A stretch of DNA of 64,000 nt from an uncultured Oscillospiraceae bacterium. Its GTDB lineage: Bacteria > Bacillota > Clostridia > Oscillospirales > Oscillospiraceae. Shown in pieces: positions 32,409 to 42,065 of the stretch. A program made the translations under genes and the position numbers. Position 1 is the first letter of the stretch; every line of letters starts with the position of its first letter. Where the stretch lies: NCBI GenBank assembly GCA_944386985.1, contig CALXDD010000007.1, positions 32,733 to 96,732 on the forward strand, written 5' to 3'. The notes below the pieces were generated by a model. The model was not told the origin of the DNA and did no database searches. It worked only from the letters and a program-made list of their open reading frames with translations.

Positions 32409-33686
32409 ATGGATGTGATGGAAAAGCTGACCATACTTACCGACGCCGCCAAATATGACGCGGCCTGCACCTCCAGCGGCGGGGACCGGGGCAGCCGGAA
32501 GGGGTATGTAGGGAACACCTCTTCCTCAGTGGCCGGGTGCTGTCACTCCTTCAGCGCCGACGGCCGGTGCGTCACCCTTTTGAAGGTGCTGATGACCAAC
32601 TGCTGTGCCTACGACTGCCGCTACTGCGTCAACCGCTGCAGCAACGACACCCGCCGGGCCGCCTTCACCCCGGAGGAGCTGGCGGAGCTGACCATTCAGT
32701 TTTACCGGCGCAACTATATCGAGGGGCTGTTTTTGTCCTCCGGGGTGCTGGTAAGCCCGGACTACACCACCGAGCGGATGATCCGCTGTCTCCGCCTTCT
32801 CCGGGAGCAGTACCGCTTCAACGGCTATATCCACGCCAAGACCATCCCCGGCACGTCGCCGGAGCTGGTGGAGCAGCTGGGGCTGCTGGCGGACCGGCTC
32901 AGCGTGAACATCGAGCTGCCCTCGGAGGCGGGGCTGAAGGCCCTGGCCCCGAGCAAAACCAAGTCCGCCATCCTCCGGCCCATGGGACAGATCCAGCAGG
33001 CGGTGCTGGAGCATAAGGAGGCCCTGACTAAATACCGCCACGCCCCCCGGTTCGCCCCGGCGGGCCAGAGCACCCAGATGATCGTGGGGGCCACGGCGGA
33101 CAGCGACCGGCACATCCTCCGCCTCAGCCAGGGCCTCTACCGGCAGTACGGGCTGAAGCGGGTGTTCTACTCCGCCTATGTGCCGGTGGTGGAGCACAGC
33201 CTTCTGCCGTCTCTCGACACCAAGCCGCCTCTCCTCCGGGAGCACCGGCTGTACCAGGCGGACTGGCTTTTGCGGTTCTACGGCTTTCAGGCGGAGGAGC
33301 TGCTCAGCGAGGAGGACCCCAATTTCAACCCTCTGGTGGACCCCAAGTGCGGCTGGGCCCTCCGGCACCCGGAGTGCTTCCCTGTGGAGGTGAACCGGGC
33401 GGACTATGAGACGCTGCTGCGGGTGCCGGGGATCGGCGTCACCAGCGCCAAGCGGATTCTGGTGGCCCGGCGGGCCGGGGCGCTGCGGGTGGAGGACCTG
33501 AAAAAGCTGGGGGTGGTGATGAAGCGGGCCCAGTATTTTCTGGTTTGCCGGGGGCGGCGTCCGGAGGGTCTGCGGTTCAGCGAGAGCAGCCTTCTCCGCA
33601 ATCTCCTGGCTGCGGGAGGCGGTTCTTCCCTGCCCCAGCCGGAAATGGAGCAGCTGTCCCTCTTTGACGGCGTCCTCCACAGCTGA
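32409..33686 (+). CDS. Putative DNA modification/repair radical SAM protein
   Basis: The 425-aa product has the radical SAM [4Fe-4S] motif CAYDCRYC at about residues 66-73 and a C-terminal helix-hairpin-helix DNA-binding segment LLRVPGIGVTSAKRILVARR (about 338-357). This combination matches the TIGR03916 family annotated as a putative DNA modification/repair radical SAM protein. In many genomes it is followed by a partner of family TIGR03915; here the next gene is a converging carboxypeptidase, so the partner is missing locally. ATG 32409 follows AGGAGG. The biochemical activity is not established. Confidence 0.88.
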   Translation: MDVMEKLTILTDAAKYDAACTSSGGDRGSRKGYVGNTSSSVAGCCHSFSADGRCVTLLKVLMTNCCAYDCRYCVNRCSNDTRRAAFTPEELAELTIQFYRRNYIEGLFLSSGVLVSPDYTTERMIRCLRLLREQYRFNGYIHAKTIPGTSPELVEQLGLLADRLSVNIELPSEAGLKALAPSKTKSAILRPMGQIQQAVLEHKEALTKYRHAPRFAPAGQSTQMIVGATADSDRHILRLSQGLYRQYGLKRVFYSAYVPVVEHSLLPSLDTKPPLLREHRLYQADWLLRFYGFQAEELLSEEDPNFNPLVDPKCGWALRHPECFPVEVNRADYETLLRVPGIGVTSAKRILVARRAGALRVEDLKKLGVVMKRAQYFLVCRGRRPEGLRFSESSLLRNLLAAGGGSSLPQPEMEQLSLFDGVLHS

Positions 33687-33707
33687 CAATGGAAAACCGG
33701 CAGGAAA

Positions 33708-33753
33708 ATCCCCCGTCGGAGAAGTCCCGAGAAAGGGTCCTCCGGCGGGGGAT
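33708..33753. terminator. Terminator between radical SAM and vanY-like genes
   Basis: A 13-bp stem (ATCCCCCGTCGGA with TCCGGCGGGGGAT, one G-T pair) lies between two converging genes. T-rich tails are short on both sides (ATTTTCC on minus, TTATTTCTC on plus). Confidence 0.6.
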
Positions 33754-33756
33754 CGG

Positions 33757-34785
33757 TTATTTCTCTATGGTGACGATGAAGCCGTCCACATTGTTGCCGG
33801 ACACGGTGTAGTTCCCGCTCTCCGGCACCGGGACCTCCAGCCCCTCCACATAGTAGATCTCGTACTCCTGGTCCCCCACGGTGTAGGTGAGGTGCTCCCC
33901 GTCGAAGGGGAACTGCCGCAGATAGTCGATGTACTCCTCCAGACAGAAGTCGTTATCCACAATGATGTAGGAGTGGGGTACGCCAACATAGCGGAAGTGC
34001 CAGCTCTCCGGGCCGATCTTGGTGACAGGCTCCTTCTCCTCGGTGTAGCGGAGGATGAAGCCGTACTCGTGGCAGTGGTCGGTGACCCACTTGTACTCGC
34101 CCACGCCCTCAAAATAGTCCCCGTTGTTGTTGCTGTAGAGGTCCACGGCGTAGCCGGTGTGGTGCTCGCTGCCGCCGGCCTGGGCCACGAAGCGCTTGGC
34201 GTTCTCGATGCCGTTTTTAGCGGCGTTGCGGTCAAAGAGGCCCTGCTGGTATTCGTAGGTCCGGTAGCCGGACACCACCATGATGTCTGTGGCGCCGCCC
34301 TGGGCCAGATAGTCGTCCAGCATATCGTTGAGGTGCTCCACCGTCACCGGCAGGATCAGGGTGGTGTTGAGACTGGAGCTGTAGCTGTTGCTCTTGTTCT
34401 CCACCAAATTCACCAGCTGGCTCTCCGCCGCCTCGGGGAAGCTGTAGGTATGCTCGTTGCTCACCAGGATCTGCAGGCCCACCTGCATATCCTCCTCCGT
34501 CATGGTCTTGACGGTGTACCCCTCCATGGGGTCCTGTTCCTCCGGCGGAGTGGAAGCGTCACTCTCCTGGTTTTCTTCGCCGCCATTTTGTTCCGTCTCT
34601 CCGCCGCCGCTGTCCGTCACGTTTCCCGCCCCGGCGTCGACCTGGGCGCTGCCCTCATCCTTGCCGCAGCTGTTGAGCAGCAGGGCGCAGGCGGCGATCA
34701 CCACCAACAGCAGCACCAGAAGGGGCGTGTAATTCCGCCGCCGCTGTCTCCGGCGGCCATGTCGTCTCTGTTCTCTGGTTCCCAT
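33757..34785 (-). CDS. D-alanyl-D-alanine carboxypeptidase, M15B (VanY type)
   Basis: The 342-aa secreted or membrane-anchored zinc peptidase trims D-Ala from peptidoglycan stems. It has a basic N-terminus, a hydrophobic helix (about 21-38) ending LLLNSCGKD, which could be a lipobox (LNSC), then an acidic Gly/Glu-rich linker (about 45-90). The M15 core contains SGYRTYEYQQ, the zinc motif SEHHTGYAVDLY and the third ligand in ESWHFRYVG. ATG 34785 gives the signal segment directly. It is monocistronic. Confidence 0.9.
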   Translation of the reverse strand: MGTREQRRHGRRRQRRRNYTPLLVLLLVVIAACALLLNSCGKDEGSAQVDAGAGNVTDSGGGETEQNGGEENQESDASTPPEEQDPMEGYTVKTMTEEDMQVGLQILVSNEHTYSFPEAAESQLVNLVENKSNSYSSSLNTTLILPVTVEHLNDMLDDYLAQGGATDIMVVSGYRTYEYQQGLFDRNAAKNGIENAKRFVAQAGGSEHHTGYAVDLYSNNNGDYFEGVGEYKWVTDHCHEYGFILRYTEEKEPVTKIGPESWHFRYVGVPHSYIIVDNDFCLEEYIDYLRQFPFDGEHLTYTVGDQEYEIYYVEGLEVPVPESGNYTVSGNNVDGFIVTIEK

Positions 34786-34889
34786 GATATCCAACCTCGA
34801 ATTTCTTGGTTTTTGTATTATATCACCCAACGGGCGCCATGAGTATACCATACTTTTTGCAAAACTACAACAGGGGAAGGAAACAAAAA

Positions 34890-34923
34890 AGAAAAATGCC
34901 GGTCCGGTCCGGATCGGCATTTT
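34890..34923 (-). terminator. Terminator of NSS transporter gene
   Basis: The imperfect stem AATGCCGGTCC/GGATCGGCATT lies 8 bp past the stop and is followed on the minus strand by TTTTTCTTTTTTG. Confidence 0.8.
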
Positions 34924-34930
34924 CTCAAGG

Positions 34931-36412
34931 CTATTTTTTCCGCTGGCAGTAACGGACCAGCTTCACTACATAGGACACCAGGATCACCGCAAACAGCAGG
35001 CCGAAGCCGATATCCAGGGCCGTGGCCCACTGGGGGAATTTCTGCCGGTAGCCCACGGCGAAAATGGCCAGAACGATGAGAGGCAGGATGAAGGCGGCAT
35101 AGAAGCGGATCCACTTGGGGAACTTCATGCCCTCGCCGGCGTCCACCTCAGCGATAAAGTTGTCCCAGCCCCAGCCCTTCTTGCTGACGCAGAACAGCAG
35201 ATACACCAGACTGCCCAGGGGCAGGAGGTTGTTGGAGACGATAAAGTCCTCCAGATCCTGCACCGTGCTGTTGGCGCCGAAGGGCTGGAAGGCGCTCCAG
35301 ACATTGAAGCCCAGCACGCAGGGCATGGACAGCAGGATCAGCGCCGCGCCGTTGACCAGGATGGACTTCTTCCGGCTCCAGCCCCAGAGGTCCATGGCAA
35401 AGGCCAGGATGTTCTCAAACACAGCGATAACCGTGGAAAGGGCGGTGAAGGTCATGAAAAGGAAGAACAGGCCGCCCCAGATCTGGCCGCCGCTCATCTG
35501 GTTGAAGACATTGGGCAGGGTAACGAAGATGAGGCTGGGACCCTGGCCGGGGTTGACGCCGAAGGCGAAGCAGGCGGGGAAAATAATGAGGCCCACCAGC
35601 AGCGCCACAGAGGTATCCAGCACACCGATGCTGACGGACTCGCCCATGAGGGAGCGGTCCTTGCCGATATAGCTGCCGAAGATGGCCAGCGCGCCGATGC
35701 CGAGGCTCAGTGTGAAGAATGCCTGGCCCATGGCGGCGTACACGCTCTCGCCCAGGATCATGTTGCCCTCGGCATCGTACATCAGGTTGCGGAAGTTGGG
35801 CACCAGATAGAACCGCAGGCCCTCACCGGCCCCTTCCAGCGTGACGCTGCGCACCACCAGAATCAGCATGATCAAAAAGAGGCACACCATCATGGCCTTG
35901 GTGATCCGCTCCACTCCCTTTTGAAGACCCAGGCTGCAGATTCCAAAGCCCAGCAGAGTGACCACCAGCATCCAGCCGGTCATCAGTACCGGATCTGCCG
36001 TCACCTCGTTGAATACAGCGCCCACTTGCTCCGCGTTCATACCGTTGAAGGTGCCGCCGAACATCTTGACCATGTAGATCAGCATCCAGCCGGCCACCGT
36101 GGTGTAGAACATCATCAGAAGGTAGTTGCCCGCCATGGCGCCGTAGCTGTACCAGTGCCACTTGGTCCCCTTTGGCTCCAGCACATGGAAGCTGCGGGCC
36201 ACGGACTTCTGGCTGGCCCGGCCCACAGCAAACTCCATGGCCATAATGGGCAGGCCCATAATCACCAGGAAGATCAGGTACACCACTACAAAAGCGGCGC
36301 CGCCGTACTGCCCGACGATGTAGGGAAAGCGCCATACATTGCCAAGGCCAATGGCACATCCCGCGGAAATGAGGATGAACCCCAGGCGGGACGAGAATTT
36401 TTCTCTCTCCAT
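34931..36412 (-). CDS. Sodium-dependent transporter, NSS/SNF family
   Basis: The 493-aa protein has 11-12 transmembrane helices in the LeuT fold. The hallmark first helix, AGCAIGLGNVWRFPYIVGQY (about 17-36), contains the sodium-site residues. NSS proteins co-transport amino acids or amines with Na+; substrates differ and cannot be told here. ATG 36412 follows AAGGAGA, with nine codons of longer frame discarded. A terminator-like hairpin precedes the gene (36428-36459). Confidence 0.92.
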   Translation of the reverse strand: MEREKFSSRLGFILISAGCAIGLGNVWRFPYIVGQYGGAAFVVVYLIFLVIMGLPIMAMEFAVGRASQKSVARSFHVLEPKGTKWHWYSYGAMAGNYLLMMFYTTVAGWMLIYMVKMFGGTFNGMNAEQVGAVFNEVTADPVLMTGWMLVVTLLGFGICSLGLQKGVERITKAMMVCLFLIMLILVVRSVTLEGAGEGLRFYLVPNFRNLMYDAEGNMILGESVYAAMGQAFFTLSLGIGALAIFGSYIGKDRSLMGESVSIGVLDTSVALLVGLIIFPACFAFGVNPGQGPSLIFVTLPNVFNQMSGGQIWGGLFFLFMTFTALSTVIAVFENILAFAMDLWGWSRKKSILVNGAALILLSMPCVLGFNVWSAFQPFGANSTVQDLEDFIVSNNLLPLGSLVYLLFCVSKKGWGWDNFIAEVDAGEGMKFPKWIRFYAAFILPLIVLAIFAVGYRQKFPQWATALDIGFGLLFAVILVSYVVKLVRYCQRKK

Positions 36413-36427
36413 GTTCTCTCTCCTTAT

Positions 36428-36459
36428 AAAAAAATACACAGGCCGTCAAAAACGGCCTG
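36428..36459 (-). terminator. Terminator between trmO and NSS transporter
   Basis: The stem CAGGCCGT/ACGGCCTG (36439-36446 with 36452-36459) is followed by a T-rich run on the minus strand (A-rich 36428-36436). It lies 137 bp past trmO and just 16 bp before the transporter ATG, so it could also act as a leader attenuator. The remaining 36460-36595 stretch shows nothing else. Confidence 0.75.
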
Positions 36460-36595
36460 CGTTAGTTTAGCACATCACAGGGAAAAAGGCAATGGGCATT
36501 TGTCCCATATTCTTCCACTTTATTCCTGTTTCTTCCACTATATCGGTACAGAATCCTCCCCCATCGTGCTGTAGTGGAAAACGTGACCAGGCCGC

Positions 36596-37306
36596 TCACT
36601 GCTCCGTCCTTTCTCCGTTTTCTTCCTTCACGATCTCCACCACGGTCAGCCTCTCCCCATCCACAGTAAAGCGGACGTCCAGCCCCGCAAACCCCAGGCC
36701 GTATACCCGCTTTGGGTCGTGCTGGTAGGAGGGACGGGGGTCCTGGGCCAGCACCCCTGTCAGCGCCTCCAGCCGGTTTGGCGGCACCAGGGAGCGCCAG
36801 GGCTCCTCCAGCGTCACCTCCAGCACCTGCCGTGCCCGGCGGTCGGTAAAGCCGCCGGTGGCGTCGGGGTGGCAGTCGCCGTAGGGGATGTAGGGCTTGA
36901 TGTCTAAAATAGGGGTGCCGTCCATGAGATCCGCCCCCGCCACATGGAGCACAGGGCCCAAGGTGGGATGATGCTCCACAGCGGTGAGGCGCACGGAGGA
37001 GAGGCCGATAGGGTTTGGCCGGAAGGGGGAGCGGGTGGCGAAGACCCCTAAGCGCTGGTTACCCCCCAGCCGGGGCGGCCGCACCGTGGGGGACCAGCCC
37101 TTGGAGGCGGAAAACTGCCAGAGAAGCCAGATGTGGGAGAACTCCTCCAGCCCCCGGACCGCCTCCGGGATGCGGTAGTCCGGCTCAAAGATCACCGTGG
37201 CCTCCAGTGCGTCCACCAGACCGCTCTGGCGGGGAATGCCGAACTTGGTGGGAAAATCCGTGTGGATGCGGGCGATCACCGCCATGGAAATGGGTTCCTG
37301 CTGCAT
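36596..37306 (-). CDS. trmO: tRNA m6t6A37 methyltransferase TrmO
   Basis: TrmO (YaeB/TsaA family) methylates N6-threonylcarbamoyladenosine at tRNA position 37. The 236-aa product has the family's IARIHTDFPTKFGIPRQSGL start, LEEFSHIWLLWQFSAS, GVFATRSPFRPNPIGLS (about 88-104) and LDIKPYIPYGDC. The C-terminal extension (about 175-236) is usual for longer TsaA members. ATG 37306 follows AAGGAG. Confidence 0.92.
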   Translation of the reverse strand: MQQEPISMAVIARIHTDFPTKFGIPRQSGLVDALEATVIFEPDYRIPEAVRGLEEFSHIWLLWQFSASKGWSPTVRPPRLGGNQRLGVFATRSPFRPNPIGLSSVRLTAVEHHPTLGPVLHVAGADLMDGTPILDIKPYIPYGDCHPDATGGFTDRRARQVLEVTLEEPWRSLVPPNRLEALTGVLAQDPRPSYQHDPKRVYGLGFAGLDVRFTVDGERLTVVEIVKEENGERTEQ

Positions 37307-37419
37307 GCTGTCTCCTTCCGCCCCTCCGGGCCTTGCCTCTTTCGGATGTCCTTACGCTGTACAGGGAGCGGAAAGGGCGGGACGCCCCACAGCCTCCCGC
37401 CTTCCCTGCCTCTCCTCCG

Positions 37420-37941
37420 TTACATGGAGGTCAGCACATCCCGGTTCTTCACAAAATACTCCACGCCGGACCAGATGGTGGTGACCACGATCACCGCTAC
37501 ACAGGCGGTGTTGAGCATGGGCGGAATCTCCAGGAACATCAGTACGATGCACACCATGGTGGAGGCGGTCTTGATCTTGCCGCTCCAGGCGGCGGCAATG
37601 ACCCGCCCCTTGTCCGAAGCGATCATCCGAAGGCCGCTGACGGCAAACTCCCGGACAATGACGATCAGCAGCGCCCAGCCGGGCATCTGGCCGATCTCCA
37701 CAAACCACAGCATGGCGGCAGTGACCAGCATCTTGTCCGCCAGCGGGTCCGCAAACTTGCCGAAATCCGTTACCAGATGGTACTTCCGGGCGATTTTTCC
37801 GTCCAGCATGTCTGTGAGGCTGGCCACGACAAAAATCGCCAGGGCCCAGTAGTTGGCGTAGGGCACGTTCAGATACAGCACCAGCAGGAAGAAGGGGATC
37901 ATTATGATCCGCAGCAGCGTCAGCTTATTGGGAAGATTCAT
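37420..37941 (-). CDS. pgsA: Phosphatidylglycerophosphate synthase PgsA
   Basis: PgsA makes phosphatidylglycerol phosphate from CDP-diacylglycerol and glycerol-3-phosphate in the membrane. The 173-aa product begins MNLPNKLTLLRIIMIPFFLL and has the CDP-alcohol phosphotransferase motif spread over SLTDMLDGKIARKYHLVTD and FGKFADPLADK (about 41-70), with four or five membrane helices. It starts about 55 bp after rimO and belongs to the rimO-pgsA arrangement common in Firmicutes. Confidence 0.94.
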   Translation of the reverse strand: MNLPNKLTLLRIIMIPFFLLVLYLNVPYANYWALAIFVVASLTDMLDGKIARKYHLVTDFGKFADPLADKMLVTAAMLWFVEIGQMPGWALLIVIVREFAVSGLRMIASDKGRVIAAAWSGKIKTASTMVCIVLMFLEIPPMLNTACVAVIVVTTIWSGVEYFVKNRDVLTSM

Positions 37942-37997
37942 GTCGTTCTCTCCTTTTTCTCAGGCGGCCTCCCTCTCATGCCGCTTAGTCTGCACAC

Positions 37998-39320
37998 TCA
38001 CACCAGTTCCCCGGTGAGTTCGCCGTCCATGACGCCGGTGAGACGCACAGTGACAAAGGTCCCCGGCTCCACCTCGCCGTCGGCGGTGAACCAGATGCGC
38101 CCGTCGATGTCCGGGCTCTCGGCATAGCTGCGGCCAAAGAACATCTGAGCCTGGGGATCAAATCCCTCGCAGAGCACCTCCCGCCGCTCCCCTAAAATGG
38201 AGTCGTTGTACTCGTCAATGATCTCCGACTGGACGTCCACCGCCAATTCCGCCCGGCGGTCCGCCTCCTCCTTGGAGACATGGTCCATCTTGGCCGCCAG
38301 CGTCCCCTCCTCCGGGGAGAAGGGAAACACCCCTGCCCGCTCGATGCGGGTCTGGCGCAGGAATTCGCACAGCTCCTCAAAGGCGGCCTCATCCTCATAG
38401 GGAAGGCCGGTGATGAGGCTGGTCCGCAGCACCAGGCCGGGAATCCTCTGCCGGAGCTTTTCAAAGAGAGCCAGGATCTCCGCCTTGGTATCCCGGCGGT
38501 TCATGGCCTTCAGGATCTGATCGTTGCAGTGCTGAATGGGGATGTCCAGATAGGGCAGGATCTTGGGCTCCTCCGCTATGGTGTCGATAAGCTCCTCAGT
38601 GATCTCGTCGGGGTAGAGATAGTGGAGACGAATCCAGTGGAAATTGAGCTTGCAGAGCTTTCGCAGCAGCTTCGCCAGCTGGTGCTCCCCGTTAAGGTCC
38701 GTGCCGTAGCGGGTGATATCCTGGGCAATGACCAGCAGCTCCTTCACCCCCGCCGCCGACAGCTCCTCCGCCTCCTTCAAAAGCTCCTCCATGGGGCGGC
38801 TGCGGTATTTGCCGCGGAGGAAGGGGATCACACAGTAGGCGCAGTGGTTGTCGCAGCCCTCGGCGATGCGGAGATAGGCGTACCAGGGGGGTGTGGAGAG
38901 AATCCGCTCTCCCCCCTGCTCACAGGTGTTGATGTTCCCCATGTGGCAGGGCCGGAGGTTCTCCTCCATCACCTCATCCACCGCCTGGGCAATATCCCCG
39001 TAGCTGCCGGTGCCGAGGATTCCATCCACCTCGGGCATCTCCTCCAGCACATCCTTCTTGTAGCGCTGTGCCATGCAGCCGGTGACCAGGATCTTCTTTA
39101 CCAGCCCCGCCTTTTTCAGCTCCGCCATCTCCAGAATGTTGTCGATGGCCTCTTCGCAGGCGCTGGTGAGAAAGCCGCAGGTGTTCACCACCACCACGTC
39201 GCTGCCCGAGGGCTCGGCGGTGACAGTGTGGCCCGCGGCGGCAGCCGCTGCCATCATCTGCTCACAGTTCACCTGGTTTTTGGCGCAGCCCAGGGAAATA
39301 AATGATACGGTATAGGGCAT
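37998..39320 (-). CDS. rimO: Ribosomal protein S12 methylthiotransferase RimO
   Basis: RimO adds a methylthio group to an Asp of ribosomal protein S12. The 440-aa radical SAM enzyme has the N-terminal cluster Cys residues (LGCAKNQVNCE, NTCGFLTSACEEAID, VTGCMAQRYK), the radical SAM motif EGCDNHCAYCVIP (about 155-167) and a C-terminal TRAM domain (about 375-440). It is complete and typical in length. It lies 15 bp after recX. Confidence 0.95.
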   Translation of the reverse strand: MPYTVSFISLGCAKNQVNCEQMMAAAAAAGHTVTAEPSGSDVVVVNTCGFLTSACEEAIDNILEMAELKKAGLVKKILVTGCMAQRYKKDVLEEMPEVDGILGTGSYGDIAQAVDEVMEENLRPCHMGNINTCEQGGERILSTPPWYAYLRIAEGCDNHCAYCVIPFLRGKYRSRPMEELLKEAEELSAAGVKELLVIAQDITRYGTDLNGEHQLAKLLRKLCKLNFHWIRLHYLYPDEITEELIDTIAEEPKILPYLDIPIQHCNDQILKAMNRRDTKAEILALFEKLRQRIPGLVLRTSLITGLPYEDEAAFEELCEFLRQTRIERAGVFPFSPEEGTLAAKMDHVSKEEADRRAELAVDVQSEIIDEYNDSILGERREVLCEGFDPQAQMFFGRSYAESPDIDGRIWFTADGEVEPGTFVTVRLTGVMDGELTGELV

Positions 39321-39335
39321 ATTCTGCCTCCTTGC

Positions 39336-39959
39336 TTACTCATCCTCCAAAATATCGGCGCCCAGCCGGTTGAGGCCCGCGCGCACATCGCTCCAGGAAA
39401 AGCCCCGGCGCAAAAGGGCGTCACTGAGGCGTTTGCGCTCCCGCTGGTCCAGCGGCCCCCCCTTGTACTTGGCCGCCAAAAAGCGGTCCACCTGCTCCTC
39501 CGCCGGGGGAAGCTCCTCCAATGCCTCCTCCCACAGTTCCCGGGGAACCCCCTTCTCATAGAGCTTCTCCCGGACCCGGGCAGGCCCGTAGCCCATGTCG
39601 CCGCAGTGGCGGGCCAGCATGGCGGCGTACTCCTTGTCATTCAGAGCGCCGATGGCCTCCAGCCACTCTCCGGCGTACCGGGCCTCCGCCTGGGAGGCCC
39701 CCTTTTCCTGGAGCTTCTTCTCAAGGCTTTGGCGGCTCATGGCCCTCCGGCCAATGAGATCCGCCGCTCTGGCCTTGGCGTCGGACACCCCGGCGGCCTT
39801 TTTGAGCCGCTTCAGCATCTCCTCCCCCAGCTCGTCGCCGGAGCGGAGGCCGAAGTCCAGCAGCTCCTGCTCCGTCACCTTAAGGCAGGCGCCGTCCTCC
39901 AAAAATACCAGCACCCGGCCTTTCCTCCGGCGGGAGGCCTCAATGCGGTCAATCCTCAT
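39336..39959 (-). CDS. recX: Regulatory protein RecX
   Basis: RecX modulates RecA filaments. The 207-aa product has three RecX-type three-helix repeats ([70 protein letters not shown]). The start is uncertain. ATG 39959 ([17 protein letters not shown]) fits the family N-terminus but has no proper ribosome site; ATG 39983 has GGAAGAG 6 nt upstream and adds eight residues. Either overlaps the 3' end of recA (stop 39949), suggesting coupling. Confidence 0.9.
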   Translation of the reverse strand: MRIDRIEASRRRKGRVLVFLEDGACLKVTEQELLDFGLRSGDELGEEMLKRLKKAAGVSDAKARAADLIGRRAMSRQSLEKKLQEKGASQAEARYAGEWLEAIGALNDKEYAAMLARHCGDMGYGPARVREKLYEKGVPRELWEEALEELPPAEEQVDRFLAAKYKGGPLDQRERKRLSDALLRRGFSWSDVRAGLNRLGADILEDE

Positions 39960-41067
39960 CCTCGAAGTCGTCGGCGCTGACATCCACCGCTCTTCCGGCG
40001 GCCTTGGCGGCAATCTTGGACTGGTTGCTCATAAGCTTGTAGAAATCCCGGCGGATGGCGGCCTCCAGCTGCTCGGCCACCTCGGGATTGTCCTTCAGAT
40101 ACTGCTTGGCGGCATCCCGGCCCTGGCCGATGCGGGTCTCCCCCATGGAAAACCAGGAGCCGGATTTCTGCACCAGATCCAGCTTCACGCCTAAATCCAG
40201 CAGCTCGCCCAGCTTGCTGATGCCCTCGCCGTACATGATGTCGAACTCCGCCTCCCGGAAGGGGGGCGCCATCTTGTTCTTCACCACCTTGGCCCGGGTG
40301 CGGTTGCCGATGATCTCGCTGCCGCTCTTCAGAGCCTCGATGCGCCGCACGTCGATGCGGACGCTGGCGTAGAACTTCAATGCCCGGCCGCCGGTGGTGA
40401 CCTCGGGGTTGCCGTACATGACGCCCACCTTCTCGCGCAGCTGGTTGATGAACACCACCACGCAGTTGGTCTTGTTGATGGCGCCGGTGAGCTTCCGGAG
40501 GGCCTGGCTCATCAGCCGGGCGTGGAGGCCCACATAGCTGTCGCCCATTTCGCCCTCGATCTCGGCCCGGGGCACCAGAGCGGCAACGGAGTCCACCACC
40601 ACCACGTCCAGAGCGCCGGAGCGGACCAGGGCCTCGGTGATCTCCAAAGCCTGCTCGCCGGTGTCCGGCTGAGAAATGAGCATCTCGTCAATGTTCACAC
40701 CAAGAGCCCGGGCGTAGGTGGGGTCCAATGCGTGCTCGGCGTCCACGAAGGCCACTTCGCCGCCCTTCCGCTGGGCCTCGGCGATGATGTGGAGGGCCAG
40801 GGTGGTCTTACCGGAGGACTCGGGACCGTAGATCTCCACGATACGCCCCTTGGGTACACCGCCGATTCCCAGGGCCAGATCCAGCGCCAGAGAGCCGGTG
40901 GGGATCACCTCCACATTGATGCCCTGGCTGTCGCCTAAACGCATAATGGAACCTTTGCCGTACATCTTGGTAATCTGATCCATCGCCGCGGCGATGGCCT
41001 GCTTTTTTTCGCTGGCCGGGGCCGCGGTGGGGGACGCCATAGCCCCGGTGGTCTTTTTCACTGCCAT
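39949..41067 (-). CDS. recA: Recombinase RecA
   Basis: RecA is the strand-exchange and SOS co-protease ATPase. The 372-aa product has Walker [12 protein letters not shown] (about 82-92), MAW-type loop [12 protein letters not shown]1/L2 loop regions ([43 protein letters not shown]) and an acidic C-terminus ending DDFEDED. ATG 41067 follows AAGGGAG. No recognisable Gram-positive LexA box was seen in the 65-bp upstream gap. Confidence 0.97.
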   Translation of the reverse strand: MAVKKTTGAMASPTAAPASEKKQAIAAAMDQITKMYGKGSIMRLGDSQGINVEVIPTGSLALDLALGIGGVPKGRIVEIYGPESSGKTTLALHIIAEAQRKGGEVAFVDAEHALDPTYARALGVNIDEMLISQPDTGEQALEITEALVRSGALDVVVVDSVAALVPRAEIEGEMGDSYVGLHARLMSQALRKLTGAINKTNCVVVFINQLREKVGVMYGNPEVTTGGRALKFYASVRIDVRRIEALKSGSEIIGNRTRAKVVKNKMAPPFREAEFDIMYGEGISKLGELLDLGVKLDLVQKSGSWFSMGETRIGQGRDAAKQYLKDNPEVAEQLEAAIRRDFYKLMSNQSKIAAKAAGRAVDVSADDFEDED

Positions 41068-41132
41068 ATTGTTTTTCTCCCTTATCTGTAATATTTCTCG
41101 GAAATATAACTATCTGGAATCATTTTTCGCTT

Positions 41133-41999
41133 TCAGATCTCCTCCAGCCGCCTGCCGAAGACCATTCTGGGGATGTTCTGATCATCGGGAAGGACCTCCA
41201 AATCGCCGAAGCCCTCCGCCCGCATCATCCGCAGCACGGTATCGGCCTGGCCGATCCCCACCTCAAAATAGAGCCGTCCGCCGCTTTTCAGAGCCCTGCG
41301 CCAGCGGCGGATGATGGCCCCATAGAATGTGTAGCCGTCGGCGCCGCCGTCCAGGGCCATATGAGGCTCGAAGTCCTTCACGGAGTGGTCCAGCGCCTCT
41401 AAATCCCCGGTGGGGATATAGGGGGGATTGCTGACGATGCAGTCGAACTCTCCCACCGCCGCCGGCGGGTCCTCCAAGGCGTTGAGGGTCATGACGGACA
41501 CCCGGCCGCTGAGCTGGTTGCGGCGGATATTCTGCCGGCAGATACGGACCGCGCTCTCAGACAACTCACCCAAGAGCACCCGGGCCTTGGGGACGTTGGC
41601 GGCGATGGCGAGACCGATGCAGCCGCTGCCGGCGCAGAGGTCCAGCACACGACAGGAGGGCATGGTCCGCAGGGCCTCGATGGCGGCCCCCGCCAACACC
41701 TCGGTGTCCACCCGGGGGATCAGCACCGCCTCGCTGATATCCAGCGGCAGGCCGTAGAACTCCCACTCGCCGATGATGTAGGCCACCGGCTCTCCGTCCA
41801 GGTGGCGCCGGACCAGAGCCCGGACGTTCTCTTCCACCTCTGTGGAGAGGTAGAGTCCGCCGTCCCGAAACAGCTCCTCCCGGGTTTTTCCGCTGCCAAA
41901 GCATACCAGCTCCCGGGCCTCCAAGGTAGCGGCCTCGATGCCGCTGGCCTTCAGCTGTCTTCTGATGTCCAAATATAAGTCGCTGTATGTAATCGGCAT
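41133..41999 (-). CDS. prmC: Release factor glutamine methyltransferase PrmC
   Basis: PrmC methylates the GGQ glutamine of release factors 1 and 2. The 288-aa product has an N-terminal helical domain, the SAM motif VLDLCAGSGCIGLAIAANVP (about 115-134) and the catalytic NPPYIP (about 187-192). ATG 41999 starts MPITYSDLYLD; the 12 extra codons upstream are unsupported. In most relatives a DUF1385 gene lies just upstream of prmC; here 1 kb of repeats separates them. prfA is not present. Confidence 0.93.
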   Translation of the reverse strand: MPITYSDLYLDIRRQLKASGIEAATLEARELVCFGSGKTREELFRDGGLYLSTEVEENVRALVRRHLDGEPVAYIIGEWEFYGLPLDISEAVLIPRVDTEVLAGAAIEALRTMPSCRVLDLCAGSGCIGLAIAANVPKARVLLGELSESAVRICRQNIRRNQLSGRVSVMTLNALEDPPAAVGEFDCIVSNPPYIPTGDLEALDHSVKDFEPHMALDGGADGYTFYGAIIRRWRRALKSGGRLYFEVGIGQADTVLRMMRAEGFGDLEVLPDDQNIPRMVFGRRLEEI

Positions 42000-42065
42000 A
42001 TCTGCCTGTTTCTCCTCCCTGCGGCAAACGCACACAGGCGTTTGTCCCTCCGGTGGGGACGGGCC

